From: Campylobacter concisus UNSWCS
GTDB lineage: Bacteria > Campylobacterota > Campylobacteria > Campylobacterales > Campylobacteraceae
DNA: 64,000 nt
NCBI RefSeq assembly: GCF_000466685.1
Contig: NZ_ANNG01000003.1
Coordinates: 28,442 to 92,441, forward strand
Reading direction: 5' to 3'
This document shows positions 36,073 to 45,512 of this stretch, piece after piece. Below the pieces are notes generated by a model. That model was given only the letters and a program-made list of their open reading frames with translations, ran no database searches and was not told the DNA's origin. Every line of letters starts with the position of its first letter. Positions within the stretch are counted from its first letter, which is position 1. Position numbers and translations under genes: made by a program.

Positions 36073-37904
36073 ATGATTTTGGACTTAGCATTTGGGGCAA
36101 TTCAAATTTTGTGATAGAAGATGGCAAAGTCTGCATAAACGAAGCTAGCAAGCCAGCGATCATCGACATCGTAAAAGAGATAAGGGACGATGGCTACAGA
36201 GGGCCGCTACTACTTCGATTTCCGCACCTTATCCAAAAGCAGATCGAGCAGATCCACGCAAGCTTTGCAAAGGCAAAGAAAGAGTTTGCCTACAAAGGCA
36301 GCTTTAACGCCGTTTTCCCGCTTAAGGTCAATCAATATCCAGGCTTTGTAAAAAATTTAGTACGCCTTGGCAAGCCCTATAACTACGGCCTCGAGGCTGG
36401 TAGCAAGGCTGAGCTACTTCTAACTATGGCTTATAACAACGACAAAGCGCCTATAACGGTAAATGGCTTTAAAGATAAAGAGATGATAAACATAGGCTTT
36501 ATAGCCGCTGAGATGGGGCATAACATCACACTAACGATCGAGGGCTTAAACGAGCTTGAAGCGATAATCGCCATCGCAAAAGAGCGTTTTAAACCAAAAC
36601 CAAAGATCGGACTTAGAGTAAGACTGCACTCGACAGGATCGGGACTTTGGGCTAAAAGTGGAGGCATACACTCTAAATTTGGCCTAACATCAACCGAGCT
36701 AATAGAAGCTGTAAAGATGCTAAAAAAGGCAAATTTGCTTGAAAACTTCACGATGATACACTTTCACATCGGCTCTCAAATAAGCGAGATCCATCCGCTC
36801 AAAAAAGCACTCATCGAGGCTGGCAACATCTACGCTGAGCTTAGAAAAATGGGTGCAACAAATTTAAAAGCTATAAATTTAGGTGGTGGCCTTGCGATCG
36901 AGTACTCGCAGTTTAAAGAAGAGAGCAGCAGAAACTACACGCTAAACGAATACGCAAACGACGTTGTTTATATGCTTAAAACCATAAGCGAGCAAAAAAA
37001 GGAGATCGAGCCAGATATTTTCATCGAGTCAGGTCGCTACATCGCCGCTTCTCACGCACTTTTGGTTGCTCCTGTGCTTGAGCTTTTTTCTCAAGAATAC
37101 ACCGAAGAGAAGCTAAATTTAAAGAAAAACAATCCAAATTTGATAACCGAGCTAGTTGATCTTTATAAGTCAATCAAGCCTTCAAACGCCCTAGAATACC
37201 TGCACGACGCCATCCACCACACAGAAAGCATCCTCACGCTCTTTGACCTAGGCTATGTCGATCTGCAAGATAGATCAAACGCAGAGGTGCTTTTAAGGCT
37301 CATTAGTAAAAAAGCTGTCGTGATGCTTGGCAACAAGAGCAACTCAAGCGATCTAACTAAAATTCAAAAAGAGGTTCAAGAGAGATACCTGCTAAATTTC
37401 TCGATCTTTCAAAGCTTGCCAGACTTTTGGGGACTAAAACAAAATTTCCCTATCATGCCACTTGACAGGCTTGATGAGCGCCCTACCATGCCAGCTTCGA
37501 TCTGGGACATCACCTGCGATAGCGACGGCGAGATCAGCTATGATGACGAGAAAAACCCACTGCTTTTGCACGACGTGGATGTGGAGAAGGAGGATTATTT
37601 CTTGGGATTTTTCCTAGTTGGTGCATATCAAGAGGTGATCGGCATGAAGCACAACCTCTTTACTCATCCGACAGAAGCTACCATTGAGATAACAAGTGAT
37701 GGCTACAAGGTTACAAATTTACTAGAGAGCCAGTCGATCCTTGATATCATGGAGGACATGGACTACGATATCTACGAGATACAAGACACTCTAAATGAGC
37801 GCCTAGAGAAATCAACTCTGATAAATGAAACACAAAAGAAGCAAATTTTGGGCGAACTTTATCTATTTTTAAATGATAATAGCTACTTAAAGACAATCAA
37901 CTAA
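36069..37904 (+). CDS. speA: Biosynthetic arginine decarboxylase
   Basis: 611 aa, PLP-dependent fold-III enzyme making agmatine from arginine, the entry to polyamine synthesis. The PLP lysine is in FNAVFPLKVNQYPG (near residue 93); the phosphate-binding glycines in INLGGGLAIEYS; the family signature IESGRYIAASHALLV; and the C-terminal beta domain begins around VDLQDRSNAEVLL, with ITCDSDGEISYDDEKNPLLL near residue 480. It overlaps hisS by 4 bp. Length fits the SpeA family. Spermidine in Campylobacter is generally made via carboxyspermidine, and those genes are not seen in the window. Confidence 0.94.
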   Translation: MNDFGLSIWGNSNFVIEDGKVCINEASKPAIIDIVKEIRDDGYRGPLLLRFPHLIQKQIEQIHASFAKAKKEFAYKGSFNAVFPLKVNQYPGFVKNLVRLGKPYNYGLEAGSKAELLLTMAYNNDKAPITVNGFKDKEMINIGFIAAEMGHNITLTIEGLNELEAIIAIAKERFKPKPKIGLRVRLHSTGSGLWAKSGGIHSKFGLTSTELIEAVKMLKKANLLENFTMIHFHIGSQISEIHPLKKALIEAGNIYAELRKMGATNLKAINLGGGLAIEYSQFKEESSRNYTLNEYANDVVYMLKTISEQKKEIEPDIFIESGRYIAASHALLVAPVLELFSQEYTEEKLNLKKNNPNLITELVDLYKSIKPSNALEYLHDAIHHTESILTLFDLGYVDLQDRSNAEVLLRLISKKAVVMLGNKSNSSDLTKIQKEVQERYLLNFSIFQSLPDFWGLKQNFPIMPLDRLDERPTMPASIWDITCDSDGEISYDDEKNPLLLHDVDVEKEDYFLGFFLVGAYQEVIGMKHNLFTHPTEATIEITSDGYKVTNLLESQSILDIMEDMDYDIYEIQDTLNERLEKSTLINETQKKQILGELYLFLNDNSYLKTIN

Positions 37905-37915
37905 AAAGGACGAAA

Positions 37916-39094
37916 ATGCAACTAGCAAACAGAATGCAAACATTAAGCGAGTCGATCACGATAGCGATCAGCACAAAGGCCAAAGAGATGAAGGCTGCTG
38001 GCATCGATGTGATCTCACTTTCAGCTGGCGAGCCTGACTTTATGACTCCAAAAAAGATAAGAGATGCTGTAAAAAACGCACTTGATAACGATAGCAAAAG
38101 CGGCAAATACACGCCAGTACCAGGCTTACCTGAGGTCATAGACGCCATTAGAGCAAAGCTAAAAAGAGATAACGGACTTGACTATAAAGCAAATCAAATA
38201 GTCACAAATATCGGCGCAAAACACTCACTTTTTAATGTATTTCAAGCGCTTATCAACCCAGGCGACGAGGTCATCATCCCATCTCCATATTGGGTGAGCT
38301 ACCCTGAGATCGTTAAATTTTGTGGCGGCGTGCCTGTCTTTATCGAAGCAGACGAGAGCACAAATTTCAAAGTCACAGCCGAGCAACTAAAAAAAGCGAT
38401 CACACCAAAAACAAAAGTCTTTTCACTAAATCACCCGACAAACCCAACTGGAGCTGTATATACAAAAGAGGAGATCGCGGCATTTGGCGAGGTTTTAAAG
38501 GGTACTGATATCATCATCACAAGCGATGAAATTTATGAAAAAGTTATCTACGGCAAGAAATTTCACGCAGTAGCCTCCGTAAGCGAGGATCTTTTTAAAA
38601 GAACGGTCACGATAAATGGCCTAAGCAAGTGTGGCGCGATGCCTGGCTGGAGATTTGGCTATATAGCAAGCTCAATGGACTGGCTCATCGCTGGCATCAA
38701 AAAGCTTCAGAGCCAAAGCACAAGTAACATCAGCTCGATCGTGCAAATAGGCGCTATCCCGTCACTTCTTGGCGAAACCGACGAAGATATCGAAAACATG
38801 AGAAAAGAGTATGAAAGAAGACGCGACGTGGCAGTTGAAATGATAAATGCTATCCCTGGGCTAAGCGTAGTTAAGCCTGATGGCGCGTTTTATCTATTTG
38901 TAAAATGTAAAAATGTGGACGGCGACTCACTTAGATTTTGCAAAAAGATGCTTGAAGAGGCGAACGTAGCGACCGTGCCAGGTGTGGGCTTTGGTATGGA
39001 GGGATACTTTAGAATTTCTTTTGCTACCGACATCGAGAGCATAAAAAAAGCGATCGAGAGGATCGCAAATTTTGTAAAAAGCTACAAAATTTAA
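37916..39094 (+). CDS. aspB: Aspartate aminotransferase (class I)
   Basis: 392 aa PLP enzyme that interconverts aspartate/2-oxoglutarate with oxaloacetate/glutamate. The PLP-binding lysine lies in GLSKCGAMPGWRFGYIAS (near residue 240), with the substrate loop SLNHPTNPTGAVYTKEE and the N-terminal segment SAGEPDFMTPKKIRDAV. The ribosome site AAAAGGACGAAA precedes the ATG at 37916. It is separated from speA by 11 bp and from thiS by an overlap of one base (TAATG). The C. jejuni block, as I recall it, has cysE between speA and aspB; none is here. Confidence 0.92.
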   Translation: MQLANRMQTLSESITIAISTKAKEMKAAGIDVISLSAGEPDFMTPKKIRDAVKNALDNDSKSGKYTPVPGLPEVIDAIRAKLKRDNGLDYKANQIVTNIGAKHSLFNVFQALINPGDEVIIPSPYWVSYPEIVKFCGGVPVFIEADESTNFKVTAEQLKKAITPKTKVFSLNHPTNPTGAVYTKEEIAAFGEVLKGTDIIITSDEIYEKVIYGKKFHAVASVSEDLFKRTVTINGLSKCGAMPGWRFGYIASSMDWLIAGIKKLQSQSTSNISSIVQIGAIPSLLGETDEDIENMRKEYERRRDVAVEMINAIPGLSVVKPDGAFYLFVKCKNVDGDSLRFCKKMLEEANVATVPGVGFGMEGYFRISFATDIESIKKAIERIANFVKSYKI

Positions 39095-39297
39095 TGATCA
39101 AATTTATACTAAATGGCAAAAATTTCGAGCTTGAAAACGATATGAGCGTTTATGAATTTTTAGCTCAAAATGGCTATGAGCTTAAATTTATAGCCCTTGA
39201 GCGAGACGGAGAAATTTTGCCAAAAAAGCTTTGGCGTGAGCGCTTCATGAGCGAGGGCAAAGCTTATGAGATCGTCACTTTAGTAGGCGGTGGATGA
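39094..39297 (+). CDS. thiS: Thiamine biosynthesis sulfur carrier protein
   Basis: 67 aa beta-grasp protein ending in GGG, whose terminal glycine is adenylated and made into a thiocarboxylate. It donates sulfur for the thiazole ring with ThiG. The start MIKFILNGKNFELE is typical of the family. Its ATG overlaps the aspB stop (TAATG) and the gene is 7 bp upstream of thiF, so the thi cluster is attached to an amino-acid gene rather than led by a thiamine riboswitch; none is seen. Confidence 0.93.
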   Translation: MIKFILNGKNFELENDMSVYEFLAQNGYELKFIALERDGEILPKKLWRERFMSEGKAYEIVTLVGGG

Positions 39298-39304
39298 GGA
39301 GAAA

Positions 39305-40156
39305 ATGATAGAGATTGTATTAAACGGCGCAAAATTTAAGGTGCCAGTAAAAAGCCTTAGCGAGTTAAAAGAGCTTGCGCTTGGCGATAAAGAGAGTGAA
39401 ATTTATAAATTTTTAGAGAAATTTAACGCGACAGAGCCAGACATTTTTATCGTTGATGGCTTTGCTATAAAAGAAGATAGCGAGCTAAAAGATGACTCAA
39501 ACGTCGTATTTATAAGGCGCGGCGTGATGCCTGAGCGTGAAGTTTTACGCGCGATGATCGCCTCACGAAACAGCCCTGAGCTAAATTTAGCCCTAAGCAA
39601 GGCGGTGATCGGCGTGGCTGGACTTGGCGGTCTTGGCTCAAATATCGCACTAAGCCTTGCAAGAGTCGGCGTAAAAAAGCTAGTACTTGCCGACTTTGAC
39701 GTCGTTGAGCCAAGCAATCTAAACCGCCAGCAGTATTTTGTCCACCACATCGGCTTGAAAAAGACGCAGGCGCTTAAAGAGCTGATAAATGACGTCAATC
39801 CCTTTGTCGAGGTCGAAACACACGATATATTTTTGGACGAAAAAAACGTAGCTAGCGTCTTTGGCGAATGCGAAATTTTATGCGAAGCCTTTGACAATGT
39901 CGCTGGCAAGGCGATGATACTAAACGAAGCTGGCACAAGCCTAAAAGATAAAAAGATCATCGGCGCCTCTGGCATGGCTGGATACTTTAGCTCAAATCTC
40001 ATAAAAACCATAAAATTTGCCAAAAATGTCTATCTTTGCGGTGACCTCACAAACGAGGCGAAGATCGGTCAAGGGCTCATGGCGCCGCGCGTCGCAGTCT
40101 GCGCAAACCACGAGGCAAATTTAGCCATTAGACTACTTATGGGCTTGGAGGCGTAA
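39305..40156 (+). CDS. thiF: ThiF-type adenylyltransferase with N-terminal beta-grasp domain
   Basis: About 283 aa. Adenylates the C-terminus of ThiS so that sulfur can be added. The Rossmann loop is GVAGLGGLGSNIALSLARVG (residues about 100-119), then LADFDVVEPSNLNRQQY, the conserved R/Q/N loop of E1-like enzymes. A cysteine in YLCGDL and one in VAVCANHE are candidate sulfur-relay residues. The first 75 residues begin IEIVLNGAKFKV, much like ThiS, and look like an attached ubiquitin-like domain, but they lack a terminal GG. ATG at 39305 has GAGGAG just upstream; a GTG at 39290 is less likely. thiG follows directly. Confidence 0.92.
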   Translation: MIEIVLNGAKFKVPVKSLSELKELALGDKESEIYKFLEKFNATEPDIFIVDGFAIKEDSELKDDSNVVFIRRGVMPEREVLRAMIASRNSPELNLALSKAVIGVAGLGGLGSNIALSLARVGVKKLVLADFDVVEPSNLNRQQYFVHHIGLKKTQALKELINDVNPFVEVETHDIFLDEKNVASVFGECEILCEAFDNVAGKAMILNEAGTSLKDKKIIGASGMAGYFSSNLIKTIKFAKNVYLCGDLTNEAKIGQGLMAPRVAVCANHEANLAIRLLMGLEA

Positions 40157-40921
40157 GTGCAAAGTGATAGTTTGATCCTTGGCGGCAAGGAGTTTCAAAG
40201 CCGCTTTATCCTTGGCTCTGGCAAGTACTCACACGAGCTCATCGACTCAGCCATAAATGAGGCTGGAGCGCAAATTTTAACCCTTGCTCTTAGGCGCATA
40301 AACGAGAGTAAAGATCGAAATATACTTGACTTTATCCCAAAAGGCGTGACGCTTTTGCCAAACACAAGTGGCGCTAGAAATGCCAAAGAGGCTGTTCGTA
40401 TCGCCCAGCTCGCACGTGAGCTTGGATGTGGCGAGCTTGTTAAGATAGAGATCATCACTGACTCTAAATTTCTCTTTCCAGACAACACTGAAACCATAAA
40501 AGCCTGCGAAGCCTTGGCAAATGACGGCTTTGTGCCAATGCCTTATATGTTTCCAGATCTAAACGCCGCAAGAGCGATGCTAAGTGCAGGAGCAAGCTGC
40601 ATAATGCCTCTAGCTGCGCCCATTGGCTCAAACCAAGGGCTAGTTTTTAAAGATATTATTGAGATTTTGATAAACGAGCTTGATACGCAGATCATAGTTG
40701 ATGCTGGCATCGGCAGGCCTTCACAAGCATGCGAAGCGATGGAGATGGGAGCGGCTGCGATCATGGCAAACACAGCCATCGCCTCATCTAAAAATATCCC
40801 GCTCATGGCAAGAGCCTTTAAAGAGGCGATCATCGCTGGTCGCAACGCCTATCTAGCAGGCCTTGGCGCAAAGAGCAAAAGCGCAAATGCCTCATCACCG
40901 CTCACTGGATTTTTAGACTGA
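40157..40921 (+). CDS. thiG: Thiazole synthase
   Basis: 254 aa TIM-barrel enzyme. With ThiS-thiocarboxylate, DXP and dehydroglycine it forms the thiazole phosphate of thiamine. Landmarks: [54 protein letters not shown], and [16 protein letters not shown] carrying the active-site lysine region. [21 protein letters not shown] is the phosphate site. The start is GTG directly after the thiF stop, a translational junction without spacer. thiH overlaps its stop as TGATG. Confidence 0.95.
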   Translation: MQSDSLILGGKEFQSRFILGSGKYSHELIDSAINEAGAQILTLALRRINESKDRNILDFIPKGVTLLPNTSGARNAKEAVRIAQLARELGCGELVKIEIITDSKFLFPDNTETIKACEALANDGFVPMPYMFPDLNAARAMLSAGASCIMPLAAPIGSNQGLVFKDIIEILINELDTQIIVDAGIGRPSQACEAMEMGAAAIMANTAIASSKNIPLMARAFKEAIIAGRNAYLAGLGAKSKSANASSPLTGFLD

Positions 40922-42075
40922 TGAAATTTGCAAGAACCGACCACATGCAGCTGCTACCTCACATGCAGGATGTTGGCAGCGACATTATGGATGAGATTTT
41001 AAAAGAGCGAGCGAACTATAAGCCAGAAATTTACACCGAGGCTGACGTAAAAGCAGCTCTTAATGCAAAGCACTGCTCTCTTGAAAATTTAAAAGCCCTA
41101 CTCTCGCCTGCTGCAGCGCCATTTTTAGAGCCAATAGCCAAACTCGCCCAAGCAAAAACAAGGGCAAATTTTGGCTCAAACATCACGCTTTTTACCCCGC
41201 TTTACATAGCAAACTACTGCGATAACCTCTGCGTTTATTGCGGTTTTAACGCCAACAATAAAATAAAAAGGGCAAAGTTAAACGACGAGGAGATCACAAG
41301 GGAGTTAAGAGAAATTTCAAAGAGCGGTTTAGAAGAAATTTTGATCCTAACTGGCGAGAGCGAGACCAACTCAAGTGTCACTTACATCGCAAATGCCTGC
41401 GCTTTGGCAAAGAAATTTTTTAAAGTCGTTGGGGTTGAAATTTATCCACTAAACTCTGAGGGCTACGCCCTGCTTCACAAAAGTGGCGCAGACTACGTGA
41501 CCGTCTTTCAAGAGACCTACAATCCCACAAAATACGAAAAAATCCACCTTGGTGGCAATAAAAGAATTTTCCCATACCGCTTAAATGCGCAAGAGCGAGC
41601 GCTTCTTGGAGGTATGAGAGGAGTTGGCTTTGCCGCACTTCTTGGCATAGATGACTTTAGACTTGATGCTTTTGCTACGGCACTTCACGCAAGCTTAGTT
41701 CAAAAAAAGTATCCGCACGCCGAGATCGCATTTTCATGCCCAAGACTTCGCCCTATCATAAACAACGACCGCATCAATCCCCGCGACGTGGGCGAGCGCG
41801 AGCTTTTACAAGTGATCTGCGCTTATAGAATTTTCATGCCAACAGCTAGCATAACGATCTCAACCAGAGAAAAGGCGAAATTTCGCGACAACGCCGTAAA
41901 TATCGCCGCAAACAAGATAAGCGCTGGCGTAAAAGTGAGCATCGGCGCTCACGGCGAAGAGAAAAAGGGCGACGAGCAGTTTGAGATAAGTGATAGCAGA
42001 AGTGTGGATGAGATCAATGCTATGATAAAAGCAAACGGCCTAGAACCCTTGATGAGTGAGTATGTCTATGTTTAA
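40921..42075 (+). CDS. thiH: Tyrosine lyase (radical SAM), dehydroglycine synthase
   Basis: 384 aa radical-SAM enzyme that splits tyrosine to p-cresol and dehydroglycine for ThiG. It is the anaerobic route, in line with a microaerobic organism. The cluster motif is CxxxCxxC in NYCDNLCVYCGFN (near residue 100). Other family marks: ILTGESETNSSV, VEIYPLNSEGYALLHKSGADYVTVFQETYN and the C-terminal SISTREKAKFRDN region, with GANGEEKKG-like loop (GAHGEEKKGDEQFE). ATG overlaps the thiG stop; its 3' end overlaps the thiE-like gene. Confidence 0.95.
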   Translation: MKFARTDHMQLLPHMQDVGSDIMDEILKERANYKPEIYTEADVKAALNAKHCSLENLKALLSPAAAPFLEPIAKLAQAKTRANFGSNITLFTPLYIANYCDNLCVYCGFNANNKIKRAKLNDEEITRELREISKSGLEEILILTGESETNSSVTYIANACALAKKFFKVVGVEIYPLNSEGYALLHKSGADYVTVFQETYNPTKYEKIHLGGNKRIFPYRLNAQERALLGGMRGVGFAALLGIDDFRLDAFATALHASLVQKKYPHAEIAFSCPRLRPIINNDRINPRDVGERELLQVICAYRIFMPTASITISTREKAKFRDNAVNIAANKISAGVKVSIGAHGEEKKGDEQFEISDSRSVDEINAMIKANGLEPLMSEYVYV

Positions 42076-42676
42076 AATTCTCTGCGTAGCCGACTTTGAA
42101 AGCTATGAGGGCGATGACTTTTTAAAGAGAATTCAGCTACTTTGCAAGACTGGCGTGGATGAAATTTTGCTTCGTGCAAAGGGGCTAAGCGAGGCTCAAT
42201 TTTATGATCTTGCTAGGGTTGTGGCTCAAATTTGTGAAAACTACCGCAAGAAATTTATCATTAATCAATTTTTTGACGTAGCTTGCAAGCTAAAAAGCGA
42301 CTTTTGGTTCACTTCGGCGCAGCTTGAATTTTTTAAAAATCACGGCGTTTTTTTGGATGAATTTAGAAAAACAGCCAAAATTTACGCCCCAGCTCACGAC
42401 CTAGAGCAGGCTAAAATTTCAGCCTCTATCGCCGATGTGCTCGTTGCTTCTCATATATTTGCCACCTCTTGCAAGGCGGGCTTAGAGCCAAAAGGGCTAA
42501 ATTTTATAAGCGAGCTAAAAAACTTTGATAAAGAAATTTACGCACTTGGCGGACTAGATGGCAAAAACTATAAAGAGGCTATCAAAGCTGGCGCAAACGG
42601 CATTTGTTTTATGAGTCTAGCAATGAGCGGCGATATGGAGCTTATAAAAAAGATAGTAAAGAGCAAAAACGGCTAA
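42068..42676 (+). CDS. ThiE/TenI-like thiamine phosphate synthase, divergent
   Basis: About 202 aa TIM-barrel protein resembling ThiE/TenI. It keeps ILLRAKGLSEAQFYDLA and the end SELKNFDKEIYALGGLDGKNYKEAIKAGANGICFMSLA, but the usual GVHLGQ-type loop is replaced by WFTSAQLEF and the GPxxxTxTK loop reads SHIFATSCK. It may couple thiazole and pyrimidine phosphates as ThiE, or act as a TenI-type aromatase of thiazole. It overlaps thiH by 8 bp, so it belongs to the thi operon. I choose ATG 42068 over upstream GTG/ATG codons. It is the last gene of the long plus-strand run; no terminator is obvious in the 36 bp to the convergent gene. Confidence 0.75.
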   Translation: MFKILCVADFESYEGDDFLKRIQLLCKTGVDEILLRAKGLSEAQFYDLARVVAQICENYRKKFIINQFFDVACKLKSDFWFTSAQLEFFKNHGVFLDEFRKTAKIYAPAHDLEQAKISASIADVLVASHIFATSCKAGLEPKGLNFISELKNFDKEIYALGGLDGKNYKEAIKAGANGICFMSLAMSGDMELIKKIVKSKNG

Positions 42677-42712
42677 ATTTAGTATAAATTACATAAAATA
42701 ATACATAAAATT

Positions 42713-43282
42713 TTACTCATTTTTGCTAGCGATATATGTTTTTATATCAAATATAAGTAGCGTAACAAGCGATGGCAACATATAGGAGTTTAGCACTAAA
42801 AGCAGCGACTTTGTCAAATTTGACTTTATTAAAGTCTCTATGCCAAAGCTGCTGTTGTAGTTAAAAAAATATAGCAAGGCAAACTCGCTAACAAGAACTA
42901 TACGAGTGATCTTTAGCAAGATGTCATTTCCCAGTCTTGCAAATTTATCATCGACCACAAGCGACAAAGTGATCCAGACAAGCAGCCAAATTGAGCAGGC
43001 TAAAGCATAAACAGTAATGCTTTCATCAAATTTTTCAAGCAGTAAAAATACCAAAGGTTGCAAAAATACAAGGCTAGCGATAAACCAAAGAAGTGAGCTA
43101 AAGGCTAGCAGGCAAACACAGCCAAAGATAGAAATAGCAGAGATAAAGCCAAAGACCTCTAACCCAAGATAGTAGGCCAGCGCATAGGATAAAAAAGAAA
43201 AAACAAGCCAAATTTTAATAACAAGCCGCCACCTATTTGCAAAGGCAGTGGCTTTTAAATTTAGGCTATCTGTCAAACTCAT
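42713..43282 (-). CDS. Integral membrane protein of unknown function
   Basis: 189 aa, with about five to six hydrophobic segments (around residues 22-40, 45-62, 65-82, 88-105, 125-142 and 155-178). No recognised motif. Asp in LVVDDKFARL and basic loops set the likely topology. Its start follows the mog stop with no gap, so it is probably translated from the same message as mog, though no molybdenum role is visible. It converges on the end of the thi operon. Function unknown. Confidence 0.7.
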   Translation of the reverse strand: MSLTDSLNLKATAFANRWRLVIKIWLVFSFLSYALAYYLGLEVFGFISAISIFGCVCLLAFSSLLWFIASLVFLQPLVFLLLEKFDESITVYALACSIWLLVWITLSLVVDDKFARLGNDILLKITRIVLVSEFALLYFFNYNSSFGIETLIKSNLTKSLLLVLNSYMLPSLVTLLIFDIKTYIASKNE

Positions 43283-43822
43283 TTACGAGATTTTCTTTTG
43301 TTTTGGGCGGAAAACTTTCATCACATTTTCATCAGTCTCGATAAATGCACCCTCTATAAGATCAATGCAGTATGGCACCGCTGGAAATACCGGCTCCAAG
43401 CACTCTTTTATCGCCTTTGGCTGACCTGGTAAATTTATAATTAGCGCGTGGCCTCTGATACCAGCTGTCTGACGCGATAGGATCGCTGTTGGGACATATT
43501 GTAAGCTCGCAGCTCTCATTAGCTCGCCAAAGCCTGGCATCATCTTCTCGCAAACCGCCTCAGTAGCCTCTGGAGTGACATCTCTCACTGCTGGTCCTGT
43601 GCCGCCAGTAGTTAGCACAAGGTCGCATCCTAGCACGTCTATCATGTGCACGAGCCTCTCTTTTATGAGATCAAGCTCATCTGGGATCACCTCGTAAAAA
43701 TACTCTCTTTCGCTTACTATCCAGCCATCAAGTACCTCTTTGATCGCTGGGCCTGATTTGTCCTCGTATGTGCCTTCGCTTGCGCGATCGGACATAGTTA
43801 GAATTCCTATTTTTGCTTTCAT
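43283..43822 (-). CDS. mog: Molybdopterin adenylyltransferase
   Basis: About 179 aa MoCF-fold protein that activates molybdopterin with AMP before MoeA adds molybdate. Landmarks: GILTMSDRASEGTYEDKSG, the nucleotide/MPT loop LVLTTGGTGPAVRDVTPEAT, and IRGHALIINLPGQPKAIKE. The start is ATG 43822 (MKAKIGIL), decided by AAAGGAGAAAA upstream; the frame upstream to 43849 overlaps the FtsH-like stop at 43836 and is unlikely to be used. Ends one base before the membrane protein gene. Confidence 0.94.
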   Translation of the reverse strand: MKAKIGILTMSDRASEGTYEDKSGPAIKEVLDGWIVSEREYFYEVIPDELDLIKERLVHMIDVLGCDLVLTTGGTGPAVRDVTPEATEAVCEKMMPGFGELMRAASLQYVPTAILSRQTAGIRGHALIINLPGQPKAIKECLEPVFPAVPYCIDLIEGAFIETDENVMKVFRPKQKKIS

Positions 43823-43835
43823 TTTTTCTCCTTTA

Positions 43836-45512
43836 TTAGTAGTTTTCATTTAAAATTTTAGCAAGTGTCTCTTTATCCACGCTTTCATAAGCGAGCAGAT
43901 ACGAGCTTATCCTTGCGATCTGCTCGTTTGTGCCCTTTAAAAAGGACATTATCTCATCTTTTGCTTGTTTTAAAATTTCTTCCACATCGTTTGGATTTGG
44001 CACGAAAGAATTTCCCATGCCATACTCATAAACCATCTTTGAAGCGATCTCTTTTGCCAAATTTAGATCGTTGCTTGAGTTTGAAAAGATGTCGTTCTCA
44101 TCTATCTCGAGCTTGCACATACCAGCGATTAAAACCTTTATGCGTGAGAGCATCTGTGACTTTGACTCGATCTCTTGCTCAGTCGCCATAAAGCGGTCTT
44201 CAATGAGCGAAATTTTTTCAAATTTCACATCAAACCAGTAAGCACTTAGCGCCTTTGCGCCTTGATAGATGGCTTGAATTTTCTTCTCGCTCTCGCTGTA
44301 GCTTAGCACCTTTTTCTTGCCGAGCAAGACCTTGTTTAAAACAGCCTCAAAGTCTCTCATCCTAAGCACGCTCTCGCCGTTTCTTAGGGCATTTATCGCT
44401 GCTTCATTTACAAGCGTGCTAAGTGCCGCACCAGAAAAGCCAACGCTCATCCTAGCGATATCCTCCGCTGACACTTCGCAGTTTTTATCTCTTAGATATG
44501 TGTTTAGGATAGCCACTCTGTCGTTAAAATCAGGCATTGACAAAAATATACGCCTATCAAAGCGCCCTGATCTAAGTAGCGCCTCGTCGATCATCTCGAT
44601 CCTATTTGTTGCGGCTATGACGATGACGCCAGAGTTATCTTCAAAGCCGTCCATCTCGGTTAGCAGCTGATTAAGCGTGGCTTCTCGCTCGTCGTTTCTA
44701 GTGCCACCCCTGCTCTTGCCGACAGCGTCTATCTCGTCGATAAAGATGATTGATGGTGCGTAGGATTTGGCTCTGCTAAAGAGCTCTCTAACTCTTTTTG
44801 CGCCCATGCCGACGTAAATTTGCACAAAGCTTGCGCCATTTTGGTAAAAAAACGGCACATTTGCCTCGCCAGCGACTGCCTTTGCCACAAGCGTCTTACC
44901 AACGCCTGGAGGGCCGATCATTAGCACGCCTTTTGGCATTTTGATACCAAAATTTCTATATTTTTGCGGATTTTTAAGAAAATCAACTATCTCGCTAAGC
45001 TCGCTTTTGACCTCACTAATGCCCGCTACATCGCTAAATCTCACGTTTGAAATGACTGGCATCGTATTTTGATTTAGCACGCTTTCTATCTCAAAAGCGC
45101 CGTCCTTTTTGCTTAAAAGGCTCTCCTCTTTTTTCTTGATAGCCCTAAAAATATATGCATACCAAAGCACAAGACAAACAAAGATGATGCTTCCCCAAAC
45201 CATGCCAGGCGTGATATACTGCACGCTTCGCTCGACTGGGACCTTTTTGATGAGCTCTTTTATATCTATGCCCTCTTTTATGATGACAAAGCGGTTATTT
45301 TGTGCATAGAGGATGACCTCATCTTCGTCGATGACCGCTTTATCGATGAAATTTCCATCCATTAGTTGCATATATTGCGAGTAGGTGATGTTTCGTGGCT
45401 CTTTACTCACAGCAAAAAGTAGCGCTATTATCAGAGCCATAGCGGCTATTATCAGGATATTTTTTTTGTTAAATTTAAATTTTTGCATAATTGGCATCTG
45501 GCTTAATTTCAT
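43836..45512 (-). CDS. FtsH-like AAA+ membrane ATPase without the HExxH zinc motif
   Basis: 558 aa. Membrane anchors at residues 19-36 and about 105-122 flank a small periplasmic domain, as in FtsH. The AAA module is intact: Walker [13 protein letters not shown], pore loop [10 protein letters not shown], Walker [12 protein letters not shown], second region [20 protein letters not shown]. Where FtsH has HEAGH, this protein reads [11 protein letters not shown], so both zinc histidines and the glutamate are lost; the later [21 protein letters not shown] part remains. It probably unfolds or remodels membrane proteins without cutting. The start is set at 45512 by GGAGGT 8 nt upstream, inside mtaB. 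A true FtsH is expected elsewhere in the genome. Confidence 0.85.
   Translation of the reverse strand: MKLSQMPIMQKFKFNKKNILIIAAMALIIALLFAVSKEPRNITYSQYMQLMDGNFIDKAVIDEDEVILYAQNNRFVIIKEGIDIKELIKKVPVERSVQYITPGMVWGSIIFVCLVLWYAYIFRAIKKKEESLLSKKDGAFEIESVLNQNTMPVISNVRFSDVAGISEVKSELSEIVDFLKNPQKYRNFGIKMPKGVLMIGPPGVGKTLVAKAVAGEANVPFFYQNGASFVQIYVGMGAKRVRELFSRAKSYAPSIIFIDEIDAVGKSRGGTRNDEREATLNQLLTEMDGFEDNSGVIVIAATNRIEMIDEALLRSGRFDRRIFLSMPDFNDRVAILNTYLRDKNCEVSAEDIARMSVGFSGAALSTLVNEAAINALRNGESVLRMRDFEAVLNKVLLGKKKVLSYSESEKKIQAIYQGAKALSAYWFDVKFEKISLIEDRFMATEQEIESKSQMLSRIKVLIAGMCKLEIDENDIFSNSSNDLNLAKEIASKMVYEYGMGNSFVPNPNDVEEILKQAKDEIMSFLKGTNEQIARISSYLLAYESVDKETLAKILNENY

Noticed and set aside
39000..39100. 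Thiamine (THI-box) riboswitch before thiS
   Set aside because: thiS overlaps the aspB stop, so there is no leader; no THI-box sequence was found.
39403..40023. 206-aa minus-strand ORF opposite thiF
   Set aside because: Fully inside thiF on the other strand, Ser/Phe/Lys-rich as shadow frames are, with no ribosome site or promoter.
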